Source: Palleniella muris (GTDB taxonomy: Bacteria; Bacteroidota; Bacteroidia; Bacteroidales; Bacteroidaceae). Taken from it: DNA of 64,000 nucleotides. The position numbers and the translations under genes are program-made. This document shows positions 1-9,542 of the stretch, in pieces (position 1 is the stretch's first letter; each line of letters opens with the position of its first letter). The notes beneath the pieces are model-generated. The model did not search any database and was not told where the DNA came from. It worked only from the letters and a program-made list of their open reading frames with translations. Where the stretch lies: the NCBI RefSeq assembly GCF_004792655.1, contig NZ_SRZC01000014.1, positions 1-64,000 on the forward strand, read 5' to 3'.

Positions 1-69
1 TTTTTTGTATTTTAGCGAATAATTAACGAATATAAATTAGTTTGAACAAGTTCATCTCTAAAAATACAA

Positions 70-114
70 AAATAGCCGTATTATTACTCGAAATAGAGTT
101 TTATACGGCTATTT
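70..114 (-). terminator. hairpin downstream of the lptF/G-type permease
   Basis: A perfect 12-bp inverted repeat (70-81 with 103-114, core AAATAGCCGTAT) lies about 140 bases past the stop of the permease gene. Flanking A- and T-rich runs allow termination in either direction. The rest of bases 1-250 is AT-rich and shows no gene. Confidence 0.55.
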
Positions 115-250
115 CAACTTTAGTAGTTAGGGGGTGTAAGTTATTGAAATTGTCATCTTATTTTTGACACACATACACTTTTTAAGTATGTCAAATTTCT
201 ATATCAACAAATCTCTTTGCAAAGGTTGACTTTGAAATTATTCAAATATT

Positions 251-1423
251 TTATTTCGGTGCATGCCTGTAGCAGAAGTACGCTACTGCGCCAAAGATGA
301 AGTTCGGCATCCATGCTGCGAGGGCAGGAGGGGCACCGGCATTTATGGCGAAAGTCGCGCTGATGGTCTGAAGCATGATGTATATGAAACTGAGTGCCAG
401 ACCGATACCGAGGTACATGCCCATGCCGCCTTTGCGCTTGCGTGAGGACAGTGAGACACCGATGATGGTGAGAATGAATGAGGCGAAGGATGAGGCTATA
501 CGCTTGTGGTACTCCACTTCGTACTGCACGATGTTCTTCGAACCACGGTCAATCTGCTTGTTGATGTACTCTTTGAGCTGTGGGGAGGTGAAGGTTTCCT
601 GCTGTCCTTTGGAGAACACGAGGTCAATCGGCTCCATCTGTATCAGTGTGTCCAAGGCATTGCCACTGGTGATGTATTCCCGCATGCCTTTCATCTCACG
701 GATTTTCCAGTTTGTCGCTTTCCAGTGGTATTTGGCGTTTGCGAGTGTGTCGTACTGGATGCTGGATGCTGTCATGTGGGAGACAAGCTTTTTGTTCTCG
801 AACTTGTCAAGGCAGAAGCCGAATCCCGTCTTGTGGATGTTGTCGTAATGCTTTATGTACGCGATGACGCCTTTGTCCACCTGCAGCTGCACATTGTCGG
901 CGGAAGTGTTCTTCTTGTTGTTCTTGTACATAGACTCGAAATTCTGTCGCACGACATTTCCTTTCGGAATGATGTAGGATGCGAGATAGAATGACATGGC
1001 GCTGATAAGTACGCATGCAATCATATATGGGCGCATCAGTCGCTTGAAACTTACTCCTGCAGCAATGATAGCGATTATCTCCGAGTTGCCTGCCAACTTT
1101 GACGTGAAGAATATCACGGCAATGAAGCAGAAGAGCGGTGAGAAGAGGTTTGCGAAATATGGCACGAAATTGGCATAGTAGTCGAAGACTATGGCTTGCC
1201 ATGGTGCGTGGTACTGTGTGAATTTTGCAAGGTTCTCGTTGAAGTCGAAGACAATGGAAATGGAGATGATGAGGAATATTGAGAAGAAATACGTTCCGAT
1301 GAACTTACTGATGATGTAAGTGTCAAGACGTTTCAGTCCCAATAGTCCTCTTATTGTCCTTTTGTTTATCCCGGGCAGGTTTATCTTCTTAAGCCGAGAT
1401 TGTAGATTACGGAGTTTTTCCAT
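251..1423 (-). CDS. LptF/LptG family lipopolysaccharide export permease
   Basis: Inner-membrane permease of the YjgP/YjgQ (LptF/LptG) family, which with LptB and LptC extracts LPS from the inner membrane. The 390-aa protein has the family layout: N-terminal membrane helices (about residues 40-62 and 85-110, then one near 130-150), a [11 protein letters not shown] domain (about 165-300), and three C-terminal helices ending in a YFCYRHAPK tail. The ATG at 1423 lies inside the 3' end of tgt, a 43-base overlap, so the two genes are probably co-transcribed. About 30 basic residues precede the usual family start, so a later start is possible. LptF cannot be told from LptG by eye. Confidence 0.85.
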   Translation of the reverse strand: MEKLRNLQSRLKKINLPGINKRTIRGLLGLKRLDTYIISKFIGTYFFSIFLIISISIVFDFNENLAKFTQYHAPWQAIVFDYYANFVPYFANLFSPLFCFIAVIFFTSKLAGNSEIIAIIAAGVSFKRLMRPYMIACVLISAMSFYLASYIIPKGNVVRQNFESMYKNNKKNTSADNVQLQVDKGVIAYIKHYDNIHKTGFGFCLDKFENKKLVSHMTASSIQYDTLANAKYHWKATNWKIREMKGMREYITSGNALDTLIQMEPIDLVFSKGQQETFTSPQLKEYINKQIDRGSKNIVQYEVEYHKRIASSFASFILTIIGVSLSSRKRKGGMGMYLGIGLALSFIYIMLQTISATFAINAGAPPALAAWMPNFIFGAVAYFCYRHAPK

Positions 1424-2508
1424 TGTGTGAAATCACCTTTTATTATATGTTCGCGTGCGTCGGTGACGAGGCGTAGGTAGAATGCAAGATTGTGTATTGA
1501 GGCAATCTGCATGGCAAGGAGCTCTTGTGCCTTGAACAGATGATGAAGATATGCCTTTGTGTAAATCCTGTCAACATCGCATCCGTCCGGGTCGATAGGT
1601 GAGAAATCATCCTCCCATTTCTTGTTCTTCATGTTCATTGTGCCTTCGTAGGTGAAGAGCATTGCATTGCGCCCGTTGCGTGTCGGCATCACGCAGTCAA
1701 ACATGTCGACACCACGTTCTATGGCTTCAAGGATGTTTTGCGGAGTGCCCACTCCCATAAGATAGCGTGGCTTGTCTTTAGGAAGTATTTCGTTGACAAC
1801 TTCAATCATCTCGTACATGATTTCAGTAGGTTCGCCTACGGCAAGTCCTCCGATAGCATTGGCATCAGCCCCTTTATCTGCTATGAATTTAGCTGATTCA
1901 CGGCGCAGTTCCGGATATTTGCATCCCTGCACGATAGGCATGAGTGTCTGCTCGTATCCATAGAGAGGTTCGGTCTCATTGAAGCGTTTCAGGCAGCGGT
2001 CAAGCCAGCGGTGGGTCATCTGCATGGACTTCTTTGCATACTCAAAGTCTGCCTCTCCCGGTGCGCATTCGTCAAACGCCATCATGATGTCAGCGCCGAT
2101 TATGCGCTCGGTGTCCATGACATTCTCAGGAGTGAAGATGTGGCGTGAGCCGTCGATGTGCGACTGAAATGTGCATCCCTCCTCTTTCAGCTTTCTTATG
2201 CCGGTGAGTGAGAAGACCTGAAAGCCTCCGGAATCAGTCAGTATTGGTCGTTCCCAACCGTTGAATCCGTGCAGACCGCCTGCCTTTCGCAGTATGTCAA
2301 GTCCGGGGCGGAGATAGAGGTGGTAAGTGTTGCCGAGGATAATCTGTGCCTTCACCTGTTCACGAAGCTCCGAGAAATGTACGCCCTTTACGGCACCGCA
2401 TGTGCCGACGGGCATGAAGATAGGAGTCTTTATCTCTCCGTGAGCAGTTGTTATTGTTCCCGCTCTTGCGTCAGAAGCGTTGTCAGTATATTCTAATTTG
2501 AATTTCAT
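1381..2508 (-). CDS. tgt: tRNA-guanine transglycosylase (queuosine synthesis)
   Basis: Exchanges the wobble guanine of GUN-anticodon tRNAs for the queuosine precursor. The substrate-pocket motif DSGGFQVFSL and the motifs IVQGCKYPELR, GGLAVGEP and MPTRNGRNA are all visible. The start is placed at the ATG at 2508 (protein begins MKFKLEYTDN), which removes an eight-residue upstream extension and gives 375 aa, the usual family size. The C-terminal zinc site is unusual: where most bacterial enzymes have three closely spaced cysteines, this one reads DPDGCDVDRIYTKAYLHHL with a single Cys, although the later His in IHNLAFY is kept. It follows lon on the same strand with a gap of 36 bases. Confidence 0.95.
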   Translation of the reverse strand: MKFKLEYTDNASDARAGTITTAHGEIKTPIFMPVGTCGAVKGVHFSELREQVKAQIILGNTYHLYLRPGLDILRKAGGLHGFNGWERPILTDSGGFQVFSLTGIRKLKEEGCTFQSHIDGSRHIFTPENVMDTERIIGADIMMAFDECAPGEADFEYAKKSMQMTHRWLDRCLKRFNETEPLYGYEQTLMPIVQGCKYPELRRESAKFIADKGADANAIGGLAVGEPTEIMYEMIEVVNEILPKDKPRYLMGVGTPQNILEAIERGVDMFDCVMPTRNGRNAMLFTYEGTMNMKNKKWEDDFSPIDPDGCDVDRIYTKAYLHHLFKAQELLAMQIASIHNLAFYLRLVTDAREHIIKGDFTQWKNSVIYNLGLRR

Positions 2509-2544
2509 GTGATAATCTTTTTTATATGGCAAGACACATCAGGC

Positions 2545-5040
2545 TTATGCCGTCTGTGTCTTGTCTTTTTCAGGTTCGATAGTGAACTCTATTGCATTGT
2601 CAACCTTCTCATCTGTCAGGGCAAAATCCCAAACATCCTTGACATTCTCCACATAATGGAACTCCAGGCCGGTAAGGTAGAAGTCAGCAATCTCTTCAAT
2701 GTCCTTCCTGTTTTCATGGCATAGGAGGATGTCGGTGATGCCTGCGCGTTTTGCTGCAAGAATCTTCTCCTTTATTCCTCCGACCGGGAGGACACGTCCG
2801 CGTAGGGTAATCTCTCCGGTCATTGCCGTGTTCTTGCGCACTTTACGCTGTGTCAGTGCAGAGGCGATGGAAGTGGCAATGGTGATGCCGGCTGACGGAC
2901 CGTCCTTTGGGGTTGCACCCTCAGGAACGTGGATGTGGATGTTGTAGTTGTCGAAAATGCGATAGTCGATGTTGAGCAGGTCAGAGTGAGCCTTGCAGTA
3001 TTCGAGTGCGAGAACGGCAGACTCTTTCATGACATCGCCGAGGTTTCCTGTCAGTGTCAGCTTTCCAGCCTTGCCTTTTGAAAGGGATGTCTCGATAAAG
3101 AGGATTTCTCCACCTACACTTGTCCATGCAAGTCCCGTAACGACTCCGGCGTAATTATTGCCCTGATAGATTTCACGGGTAACCAACGGCTTGCCAAGAT
3201 ATTTCTCAATATCGTCAACCTGTATTTTCTCCAAGCCGGTCTCTTCGCTTTCTTTTGTAAGCATCTCCACCGCCAGTTTGCGCAGAACCTTGTTGATTTG
3301 ACGGTCAAGCTGGCGCACACCGCTTTCGCGTGTGTATTGCTCAATGATTCTTATGAGCGCCTTCTTGTCAAATTTCAGGTCTTTGTATTCCTTTCCTGCA
3401 AATCCGTTGTCCTGTTTGTCGCGCTTGACGAGATGGCGTTTTGCAATCTCATACTTCTCTTCTGTGGTATAACCTGTGATCTCTATGATTTCCATACGGT
3501 CAAGCAATGGTTTCGGGAGAGTGCCGAGGTCGTTTGCCGTACAAATGAACAGCACGTCGGAGAGGTCATAGTCCACATCAAGATAGTTGTCGTGGAATGT
3601 GGAGTTTTGTTCCGGGTCGAGCACTTCGAGGAGTGCTGATGTCGGGTCGCCGTTTATTGTTTTCTGTGTTACCTTGTCAATCTCGTCAAGGATGAATACA
3701 GGATTCGATGAGCCAACCTTCTGCAGTGCCTTGATGATGCGTCCCGGCATTGCTCCGATGTATGTACGGCGATGACCGCGAATCTCGCTCTCATCGTGCA
3801 TTCCGCCCAAAGATATGCGTGCATATTTTCGGTTGATAGCTTTGGCAATGGACTTGCCGAGTGAGGTCTTTCCTACTCCCGGAGGGCCGAAAAGGCAGAT
3901 AATCTGTGACTTGTGCCTTATTTCCTCATTGTTCTGGCGTGCCATTGAACGTAGCTTCATGACAGCAAGGAATTCAAGGATTCTCTCCTTCACCTTTTCC
4001 ATGGCATAATGGTCAGAGTTCAGAACTTTCTCAGCATGCTTCAGGTCGAGGTTATCGACGGTCTTTTCACCCCATGGCAGGGATACGAATGTCTGGAGAT
4101 AAGTCAGTTGGATCTGATAGTCCGGAGACTGAGGATTGTAGTTGTCCAGCTTGTCATATTCCCTTTCAAAAACTTTCTTGACATCTTCGCTCCATTTCTG
4201 TGCTGCGGCTTTGTCCTTCAGCGCTTTCTTCTCAGGCGAGCCTTCGCTGCCACCAAGTTCCTCGCGGATGTTGCGCATCTGCTGGTGAAGGAAATACTCA
4301 CGCTGCTGCTCGTCAATGTCTTCGTGTGTCTTGTTCTGTATGTTGAGTTTCAGGTCAAGGAATTGTATTTCACGGCTGAGGATTCTCAGAAGGTTGAACA
4401 ATCGTTCCTTGATGCTTTGTGTCTCCAAAAGCCCCATCTTCTCGGTAATGGAAATAGGGAGGTTGGTTGCCGAGAAGTTTGTAACAAGTATGTTGTTTGA
4501 GATGTTCTGCAGTGCGAAAGCAGACTCGTTAGGGAATTCATCGTTTTTCTGTATGTATTCCTCCATGCTGCGGCGCATGGTTTTTACGGCAGTGTTGAAT
4601 TCCGTGTCGTCTGCTTTTGGCAGCAATTCCGGCATGGCACTTACTTTGCCTTCAAAATATGCCGGTGTATAATAGAAATCATCAAGCGTACAACGGCTGA
4701 GGCCTTGCACAATTGCTGTCTTTTGGTTTCCCGGCAGGTCAATGACTTTCACCAGTTTGGCATATACTCCGGTAGTGTACACATCCTCTTTTGACGGAAT
4801 CTCTACGTCGGAATTGCGTTGGCAGAACACTGCGAATATGCGGTTAGGGTTTGCTCTCATTGCGTCAATGAGACCTACACTCTGTTCGCGTCCGATAAGG
4901 ATAGGGCAGATTACCCCGGGAAACATCACGATATTCCTTGTGGCAAGGATAGGGATAACTCCATCAAAATTTATGTCAAATAAAGTCTCTATATCGCCTT
5001 CATAGTCGGCAATCATTTGTATCTGTGAGTTCTCGTTCAT
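2545..5040 (-). CDS. lon: ATP-dependent protease Lon
   Basis: Cytoplasmic AAA+ serine protease that degrades misfolded and regulatory proteins. The 831-aa protein contains an N-terminal substrate domain (begins around [14 protein letters not shown], residues 30-230), a coiled linker, the AAA+ module with Walker [12 protein letters not shown] and Walker B FILDEIDK, and a C-terminal protease domain with the serine motif PKDGPSAGI; the partner lysine lies downstream in GGIKEK. The C-terminal tail ([12 protein letters not shown]) is acidic and polar. It is the first gene of a leftward cluster lon-tgt-permease, with its own -7 box at 5111-5118. Confidence 0.97.
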   Translation of the reverse strand: MNENSQIQMIADYEGDIETLFDINFDGVIPILATRNIVMFPGVICPILIGREQSVGLIDAMRANPNRIFAVFCQRNSDVEIPSKEDVYTTGVYAKLVKVIDLPGNQKTAIVQGLSRCTLDDFYYTPAYFEGKVSAMPELLPKADDTEFNTAVKTMRRSMEEYIQKNDEFPNESAFALQNISNNILVTNFSATNLPISITEKMGLLETQSIKERLFNLLRILSREIQFLDLKLNIQNKTHEDIDEQQREYFLHQQMRNIREELGGSEGSPEKKALKDKAAAQKWSEDVKKVFEREYDKLDNYNPQSPDYQIQLTYLQTFVSLPWGEKTVDNLDLKHAEKVLNSDHYAMEKVKERILEFLAVMKLRSMARQNNEEIRHKSQIICLFGPPGVGKTSLGKSIAKAINRKYARISLGGMHDESEIRGHRRTYIGAMPGRIIKALQKVGSSNPVFILDEIDKVTQKTINGDPTSALLEVLDPEQNSTFHDNYLDVDYDLSDVLFICTANDLGTLPKPLLDRMEIIEITGYTTEEKYEIAKRHLVKRDKQDNGFAGKEYKDLKFDKKALIRIIEQYTRESGVRQLDRQINKVLRKLAVEMLTKESEETGLEKIQVDDIEKYLGKPLVTREIYQGNNYAGVVTGLAWTSVGGEILFIETSLSKGKAGKLTLTGNLGDVMKESAVLALEYCKAHSDLLNIDYRIFDNYNIHIHVPEGATPKDGPSAGITIATSIASALTQRKVRKNTAMTGEITLRGRVLPVGGIKEKILAAKRAGITDILLCHENRKDIEEIADFYLTGLEFHYVENVKDVWDFALTDEKVDNAIEFTIEPEKDKTQTA

Positions 5041-5110
5041 ATAATCTTTGTCAGAATTCGTAAGTTGGTTGTTTTTTTCTTTGTCCTTAATTTTTAGGCT
5101 ATTGAGTGTG

Positions 5111-5118
5111 CAAAATTA
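5111..5118 (-). promoter_or_regulatory. Bacteroidetes-type -7 box for lon
   Basis: TAATTTTG on the minus strand matches the TAnnTTTG -7 consensus. A TTTC about 20 bases upstream is one mismatch from the TTTG -33 element. It leaves a leader of roughly 65 bases before the lon start. Confidence 0.5.
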
Positions 5119-5278
5119 CGAAAAAATATTAGAACAATCGAAAGTTTTCTTTAATTATTACAATAATTAAGGCTTTTCATAGTTACTTATAGTAAGCAGA
5201 CTGTTGAAATGCAGTTGTCTTATGCATGGTTTGCTGTTCATTCGTATTATCAAAACTGTTATTCTAAAGGAACAATTA

Positions 5279-6004
5279 ATGAGCAATGATTATTTTCAAT
5301 TCAAGCAATTTACTGTCCGTCAACCTCGTGCGGCTATGAAGGTGGGAACAGACGGAGTGCTTCTCGGTACTTTGGGCGAAGGTGGTAGTAGAGTGCTTGA
5401 CATCGGTGCGGGGACAGGTGTTGTTTCATTGATGTTCGCACAGCGTTTTCCTGACGCACAAGTGACGGCGATAGAAATTGACGATAATGCATATTTGGAT
5501 GCTTATGACAATTTCGCAGCTTCTCCTTTTGCTGACAGACTAACGCTTGTGAAAGGGAATTTCAGCAAGTTCTCTTCTGACGAGAGTTTGTGGCATGGGC
5601 AGGAAAAACCTGTCTTTGACTGTATTGTGAGCAATCCGCCGTACTATGATGATAGTTTTGAGAATCCGGACGAAGGGAGGACAAGGGCACGGCACACTTC
5701 AAGCCTTTCTTTCCATGACCTTGTTAGTGGTGCATATTCATTGCTGGAAGACGGTGGTTTTTTTTCTGCAAGTATACCGGTGGAAGCTTTTAAACGGTTC
5801 ACTGCCGAATGTCTGATAACAGGATTCTGCATGAAGCACTGCTATGCCATAAAGACAGTGCCACGAAAACAGCCGAAACGTTTCATCCTTGTGTTCAAGA
5901 AAGGAATGCACTGTGAACCTGTTGAAGAGATATGTTGTCTCTTAAATGCCGATGGCTCACGGAGTGAATGGTATCAGGAGATTATGAAGGAGTTTTATTT
6001 ATAA
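5279..6004 (+). CDS. trmN6: tRNA1(Val) A37 N6-methyltransferase
   Basis: SAM-dependent methyltransferase of the YfiC/TrmN6 type, which methylates A37 of tRNA-Val. The Rossmann SAM loop reads VLDIGAGTGVVSLM, followed by the acidic IEIDD motif, and the catalytic motif is SNPPYYDDS, the N6-adenine NPPY signature. The ATG at 5279 (protein MSNDYFQFKQF) is chosen over the longer frame beginning at 5204 because it has a good ribosome site (AAAGGA) and gives the family length of 241 aa. It is divergent from lon and followed 20 bases later by the TrpF-like ORF. Confidence 0.88.
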   Translation: MSNDYFQFKQFTVRQPRAAMKVGTDGVLLGTLGEGGSRVLDIGAGTGVVSLMFAQRFPDAQVTAIEIDDNAYLDAYDNFAASPFADRLTLVKGNFSKFSSDESLWHGQEKPVFDCIVSNPPYYDDSFENPDEGRTRARHTSSLSFHDLVSGAYSLLEDGGFFSASIPVEAFKRFTAECLITGFCMKHCYAIKTVPRKQPKRFILVFKKGMHCEPVEEICCLLNADGSRSEWYQEIMKEFYL

Positions 6005-6024
6005 ACAGATGGAGTTGTTAAGTT

Positions 6025-6423
6025 ATGGGAAAGGCACGAATCATACATGATATGTCAGAGTTGAATCAGGATATTGTAGAACTTGTATTTGATAGGAATA
6101 ATCCGCTGTATATTAAACAATTACCATCCTGTTGCGGGACTCTTCCTGACAGGGCGGACAATTCCACTTTGTCGTCTCCAGAATCTTCCGTAAAGCGTGT
6201 CGGCATTTTCGTTGATGACATGCCGCAGAATGTTGTCACACGCGTATATAATTACAAGCTTTCCTACATAAAATTCTGTGGAAACGAAACCGTGACATAC
6301 ATTGAGAACATCAAGCGCACGCTCGTTCCGGATATTTCTCCGGACATCAAGATAATCAAGGTGGTGCAATCAACAGATGCAGTCTCCAATTATATTGATT
6401 GGGTTGATGTAGTTGTTTGCTAA
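6025..6423 (+). CDS. truncated TrpF-like protein (phosphoribosylanthranilate isomerase remnant)
   Basis: A 132-aa ORF whose residues about 38-115 resemble the middle of TrpF, especially KRVGIFVDDMPQ (57-68), TRVYNYKLSYIKFCGNE (72-88; the usual LHGNE motif reads FCGNE here) and DIKIIKVV (107-114). TrpF is normally about 200-215 aa. The N-terminal strand carrying the catalytic Cys (KVCGM) is not recognisable, and the C-terminal half of the barrel with the catalytic Asp is missing. No other trp genes are nearby. It is either a decayed trpF fragment or a reused piece, and enzyme activity is unlikely. The match is from recognised motifs only, without an alignment. Confidence 0.6.
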   Translation: MGKARIIHDMSELNQDIVELVFDRNNPLYIKQLPSCCGTLPDRADNSTLSSPESSVKRVGIFVDDMPQNVVTRVYNYKLSYIKFCGNETVTYIENIKRTLVPDISPDIKIIKVVQSTDAVSNYIDWVDVVVC

Positions 6424-6470
6424 TATAAAGATAAAATCTGGCATAACGATAATATAGTGTTTATTTACAT

Positions 6471-6523
6471 ATAACAACAGAAAGGAGTGTGACATTCTAA
6501 GTTACACTCCTTTCTGTTGTTAT
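6471..6523. terminator. strong bidirectional terminator between convergent genes
   Basis: A perfect 20-bp inverted repeat (6471-6490 with 6504-6523), extended to 23 bp by one G-T pair, closes a 7-base loop. It sits between the TrpF-like ORF (+) and dnaK (-) and can serve both. Confidence 0.8.
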
Positions 6524-6535
6524 ATGCTGTTGCTC

Positions 6536-8446
6536 TTACTTCACCTCCTCAAAATCTGCGTCCTGAGCGTCCGAAGAGTTGGAGCCGGTGTTGCTGTTCT
6601 GAGCACCGCCGTTGAAGCCGCCGTTCATGTCCGGACCTGCCTGTGGGCCAGCCTGAGCACCGGCTTGGTACATCTTCTGTGCGACAGTGTTGAGCTCTGC
6701 GATTGCAGTGTCAATAGCAGCGATGTCCTGAGCCTTGTGAGCATCTTTCAGCTTCTGGATAGATGCCTCCATCTCTGACTTCACATCAGCAGGAAGTTTG
6801 TCACCCTGTTCCTTGAGCATGTTCTCTGTCTGGAAAATCATGGAGTCAGCCTGATTGAGCTTGTCAATCTTCTCACGCTCCTTCTTGTCTGCGTCAGCAT
6901 TAGCCTCTGCTTCTGCCTTCATGCGCTCGATGTCCTCCTTTGAAAGACCGGATGAAGCCTCGATGCGGATAGACTGCTCTTTGCCGGTTGCCTTGTCCTT
7001 TGCAGATACGGAGAGGATACCGTTGGCATCGATGTCGAATGTCACCTCAATCTGTGGAACACCACGGCGTGCCGGTGCGATACCTTCGAGGTTGAAGTTG
7101 CCGATGGACTTGTTCTGTGATGCCATCGGGCGTTCGCCCTGAAGAACGTGGATAGTAACGGCTGTCTGGTTGTCAGCTGCGGTAGAGAACACTTCGCTCT
7201 TCTTGCAAGGGATTGTAGAGTTTGCGTCGATAAGCTTTGTCATCACGCCACCCATTGTCTCAATACCGAGGGTAAGAGGTGTAACGTCGAGGAGCACGAT
7301 GTCCTGACCTGCGTCACCGGCAAGGATAGCACCCTGGATAGCAGCACCTACTGCCACAACCTCATCAGGGTTAACACCCTTTGAAGGCTCTTTGCCGAAG
7401 AAGTTCTTGACAACCTCCTGCACGGCAGGGATACGGCTTGAACCACCTACGAGGATAACCTCGTCAATGTCTGATGTTGAAATCTTTGCGTCACGCACTG
7501 CGTTCTGGCAAGGCACGAGGCAAGCCTGGATGAGGGAGTGAGCAAGCTGCTCGAACTGTGAGCGTGTGAGAGTCTTCACGAGGTGCTTAGGCACACCGCC
7601 CTCTGCTGAGATGTAAGGCAGGTTGATTTCTGTTGAAGTAGTGCTTGAAAGCTCAATCTTTGCCTTCTCGGCAGCCTCCTTAAGACGCTGCATAGCCATT
7701 GGATCCTTTGTGAGGTCGATGCCCTCGTCTGCCTTGAAACCGTTGGCAAGCCACTCGATGATCACGTGGTCGAAATCGTCACCGCCGAGGTGTGTGTCAC
7801 CGTTTGTTGAGAGAACCTCAAACACACCGCCGCCGAACTCAAGGATTGAGATATCGAATGTACCGCCGCCGAGGTCGAATACAGCAATCTTCATGTCCTT
7901 GTTTGCCTTGTCAACACCGTAAGCGAGAGCTGCCGCTGTCGGCTCGTTGACGATACGCTTAACGTTAAGACCTGCAATCTGACCTGCCTCCTTTGTTGCC
8001 TGACGCTGTGAGTCTGAGAAATAAGCCGGTACGGTGATGACAGCTTCTGTCACTTCCTGCCCGAGGTAATCCTCAGCAGTCTTCTTCATTTTCTGAAGAA
8101 CTATTGCAGAAATCTCCTGTGGAGTATATTTCTTGCCGTCGATGTCAACGCGTGGCACGCCACCTTCATTGACTACAGAGTAAGGCATGCGTGCAGCCTC
8201 TTTTGCTGACTGCTCATAAGTCTCACCCATGAAACGCTTGATAGAGTAGACTGTGTTCTTAGGGTTGGTGATTGCCTGACGCTTTGCAGGGTCACCCACC
8301 TTGCGCTCACCATTCTCTGCGAAGCCTACGATAGAAGGTGTTGTGCGCTTGCCTTCGCTGTTTGCTATAACAACCGGCTCGTTGCCTTCAAACACAGAGA
8401 CACAGGAGTTTGTTGTTCCGAGGTCAATACCGATAATCTTTCCCAT
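6536..8446 (-). CDS. dnaK: chaperone DnaK (Hsp70)
   Basis: Cytoplasmic Hsp70 that binds exposed hydrophobic peptides in an ATP-driven cycle with DnaJ and GrpE. The 636-aa protein has every hallmark: N-terminal [15 protein letters not shown], the phosphate-2 motif [15 protein letters not shown], the adenosine motif [12 protein letters not shown], a substrate-binding domain beginning near [14 protein letters not shown], and the helical lid followed by a Gly/Asn-rich tail ending in EEVK. It stands alone with no dnaJ or grpE beside it. The upstream region carries a sigma-54-like site and a dyad (separate entries), so stress control by an enhancer-binding activator is possible. Confidence 0.98.
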   Translation of the reverse strand: MGKIIGIDLGTTNSCVSVFEGNEPVVIANSEGKRTTPSIVGFAENGERKVGDPAKRQAITNPKNTVYSIKRFMGETYEQSAKEAARMPYSVVNEGGVPRVDIDGKKYTPQEISAIVLQKMKKTAEDYLGQEVTEAVITVPAYFSDSQRQATKEAGQIAGLNVKRIVNEPTAAALAYGVDKANKDMKIAVFDLGGGTFDISILEFGGGVFEVLSTNGDTHLGGDDFDHVIIEWLANGFKADEGIDLTKDPMAMQRLKEAAEKAKIELSSTTSTEINLPYISAEGGVPKHLVKTLTRSQFEQLAHSLIQACLVPCQNAVRDAKISTSDIDEVILVGGSSRIPAVQEVVKNFFGKEPSKGVNPDEVVAVGAAIQGAILAGDAGQDIVLLDVTPLTLGIETMGGVMTKLIDANSTIPCKKSEVFSTAADNQTAVTIHVLQGERPMASQNKSIGNFNLEGIAPARRGVPQIEVTFDIDANGILSVSAKDKATGKEQSIRIEASSGLSKEDIERMKAEAEANADADKKEREKIDKLNQADSMIFQTENMLKEQGDKLPADVKSEMEASIQKLKDAHKAQDIAAIDTAIAELNTVAQKMYQAGAQAGPQAGPDMNGGFNGGAQNSNTGSNSSDAQDADFEEVK

Positions 8447-8537
8447 AATTTGTTTCCTTTCTTTATATTTTTAATGTTTATACTTTCGTTCTTGTTTTGC
8501 GGGAACTTGTGTTTTAGGATGCCCCGCTGCCTATAAA

Positions 8538-8556
8538 GTTACAATGACCGTGCCAA
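8538..8556 (-). promoter_or_regulatory. sigma-54-like -24/-12 element upstream of dnaK
   Basis: On the minus strand the sequence reads TTGGCACGGTCATTGTAA. TGGCACG matches the -24 element well. The -12 element is TTGT instead of TTGC. The GG-to-G spacing is exactly N10, as required for sigma-54. Start of transcription would be near 8530, leaving a leader of about 85 bases. The weak -12 is the main doubt. Confidence 0.5.
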
Positions 8557-8567
8557 CAGATAAAATA

Positions 8568-8600
8568 TGCCACAGTCTGCCACTTTGGCAGTGTCTGTCA
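8568..8600. promoter_or_regulatory. imperfect dyad upstream of dnaK, candidate activator site
   Basis: Two 15-base arms (8568-8582 and 8586-8600) flank CTT and match as an inverted repeat at 11 of 15 positions, built around TGCCA/TGGCA and CTG. The dyad lies about 30 bases upstream of the -24 element, close for an enhancer but plausible. Bases 8447-8753 contain no other gene. Confidence 0.45.
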
Positions 8601-8683
8601 GTCCCTTTGGGCGAAAACCTCATAATATATGATTCTTTGGCATAAAAAGACTTCCAAAATTATTGTTTGTCTGTTTTTTTTGT

Positions 8684-8691
8684 TACCTTTG
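8684..8691 (+). promoter_or_regulatory. -7 box for the WGR-domain gene
   Basis: TACCTTTG fits the TAnnTTTG consensus; a TTG at 8663-8665 gives an acceptable -33 spacing of 18. The gene starts at 8754. Confidence 0.5.
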
Positions 8692-8753
8692 TACTTGTTC
8701 AGGCGAAACAGTTGTTTCACTACCTATGATAACTAATTAAAAACAAGAGTGAT

Positions 8754-9482
8754 ATGAAAAGAGGCTTTGTGTATAAGGACGACAAGACACATAAGTTTTG
8801 GTGGATAGACTACAGTGGTTGCAGTTTTGCGGTAGGCTACGGCAGATGTGACCGTATAGGAACATTCGGTTTGAAGGAATTTGACACAGAGGAAGAGTGT
8901 AGGAAGGAAGCTGAAAAGATTATCCGTTCAAAGATAAAGAAAGGCTATGTTGAGGATGAAAACTTTGATTTTGTCAACAGATTATATCTTGACAATGAAG
9001 AGTACGGACTGAACCCTAAGACTTCTCACCCGCGATTTGCCGAGCATTTCCGTGAGGATTTCTATTATTCGGAATGCGATGAGGAGGCTCCGTTTGGTAG
9101 TGACGAGGGACATGACACATTAACCGGCATATATGAATACATAAGGAAAATGCCTGATTTTGACTTTGACGCTTTTCCACGGAAATTCATTGAAGAGGCA
9201 TGTGGGATGACGTATGTCGCGGCAGACACTCTTGATGCAGAGGAAGTTCAAGAAATGTCATCAGACATGATGACTGAGATGAATATGGTTCAAAGCGACA
9301 TTGTCACTTACGCCACCGCTTTTGCGCAGATAAAGATAACCGGCTTAATCTCATCCGGGCTGAAGGAACGTGGCATCCAAGCTATCAAGAGACTGTCATT
9401 GATAGATGGGATGCCTTGGAATGAGAATGAAATCCAAAGAAAGATGATAGACGACCTCATGTCATTCAGCTTTACGGTTTAA
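8754..9482 (+). CDS. WGR-domain protein of unknown function
   Basis: The first 80 residues form a WGR-like domain: HKFWWIDYSGCSFAVGYGRCDRIGTFG followed by a charged helix (EEECRKEAEKIIRSKIKKGYVE). WGR domains occur in PARPs and in MolR/YehI-type proteins, where they contact nucleic acid or neighbouring domains. Here no known catalytic domain follows. Residues 90-160 are very acidic (FYYSECDEEAPFGSDEGHD), and the C-terminal 60 residues look helical. No signal peptide is present, so it should be cytoplasmic. The aldo/keto reductase gene begins 60 bases downstream. The specific role is unknown. Confidence 0.7.
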   Translation: MKRGFVYKDDKTHKFWWIDYSGCSFAVGYGRCDRIGTFGLKEFDTEEECRKEAEKIIRSKIKKGYVEDENFDFVNRLYLDNEEYGLNPKTSHPRFAEHFREDFYYSECDEEAPFGSDEGHDTLTGIYEYIRKMPDFDFDAFPRKFIEEACGMTYVAADTLDAEEVQEMSSDMMTEMNMVQSDIVTYATAFAQIKITGLISSGLKERGIQAIKRLSLIDGMPWNENEIQRKMIDDLMSFSFTV

Positions 9483-9542
9483 GAAGCTCTTTGATGAAGG
9501 AAATGTCGTAATAAAACATACATTAATAATAAATGGAAAATT

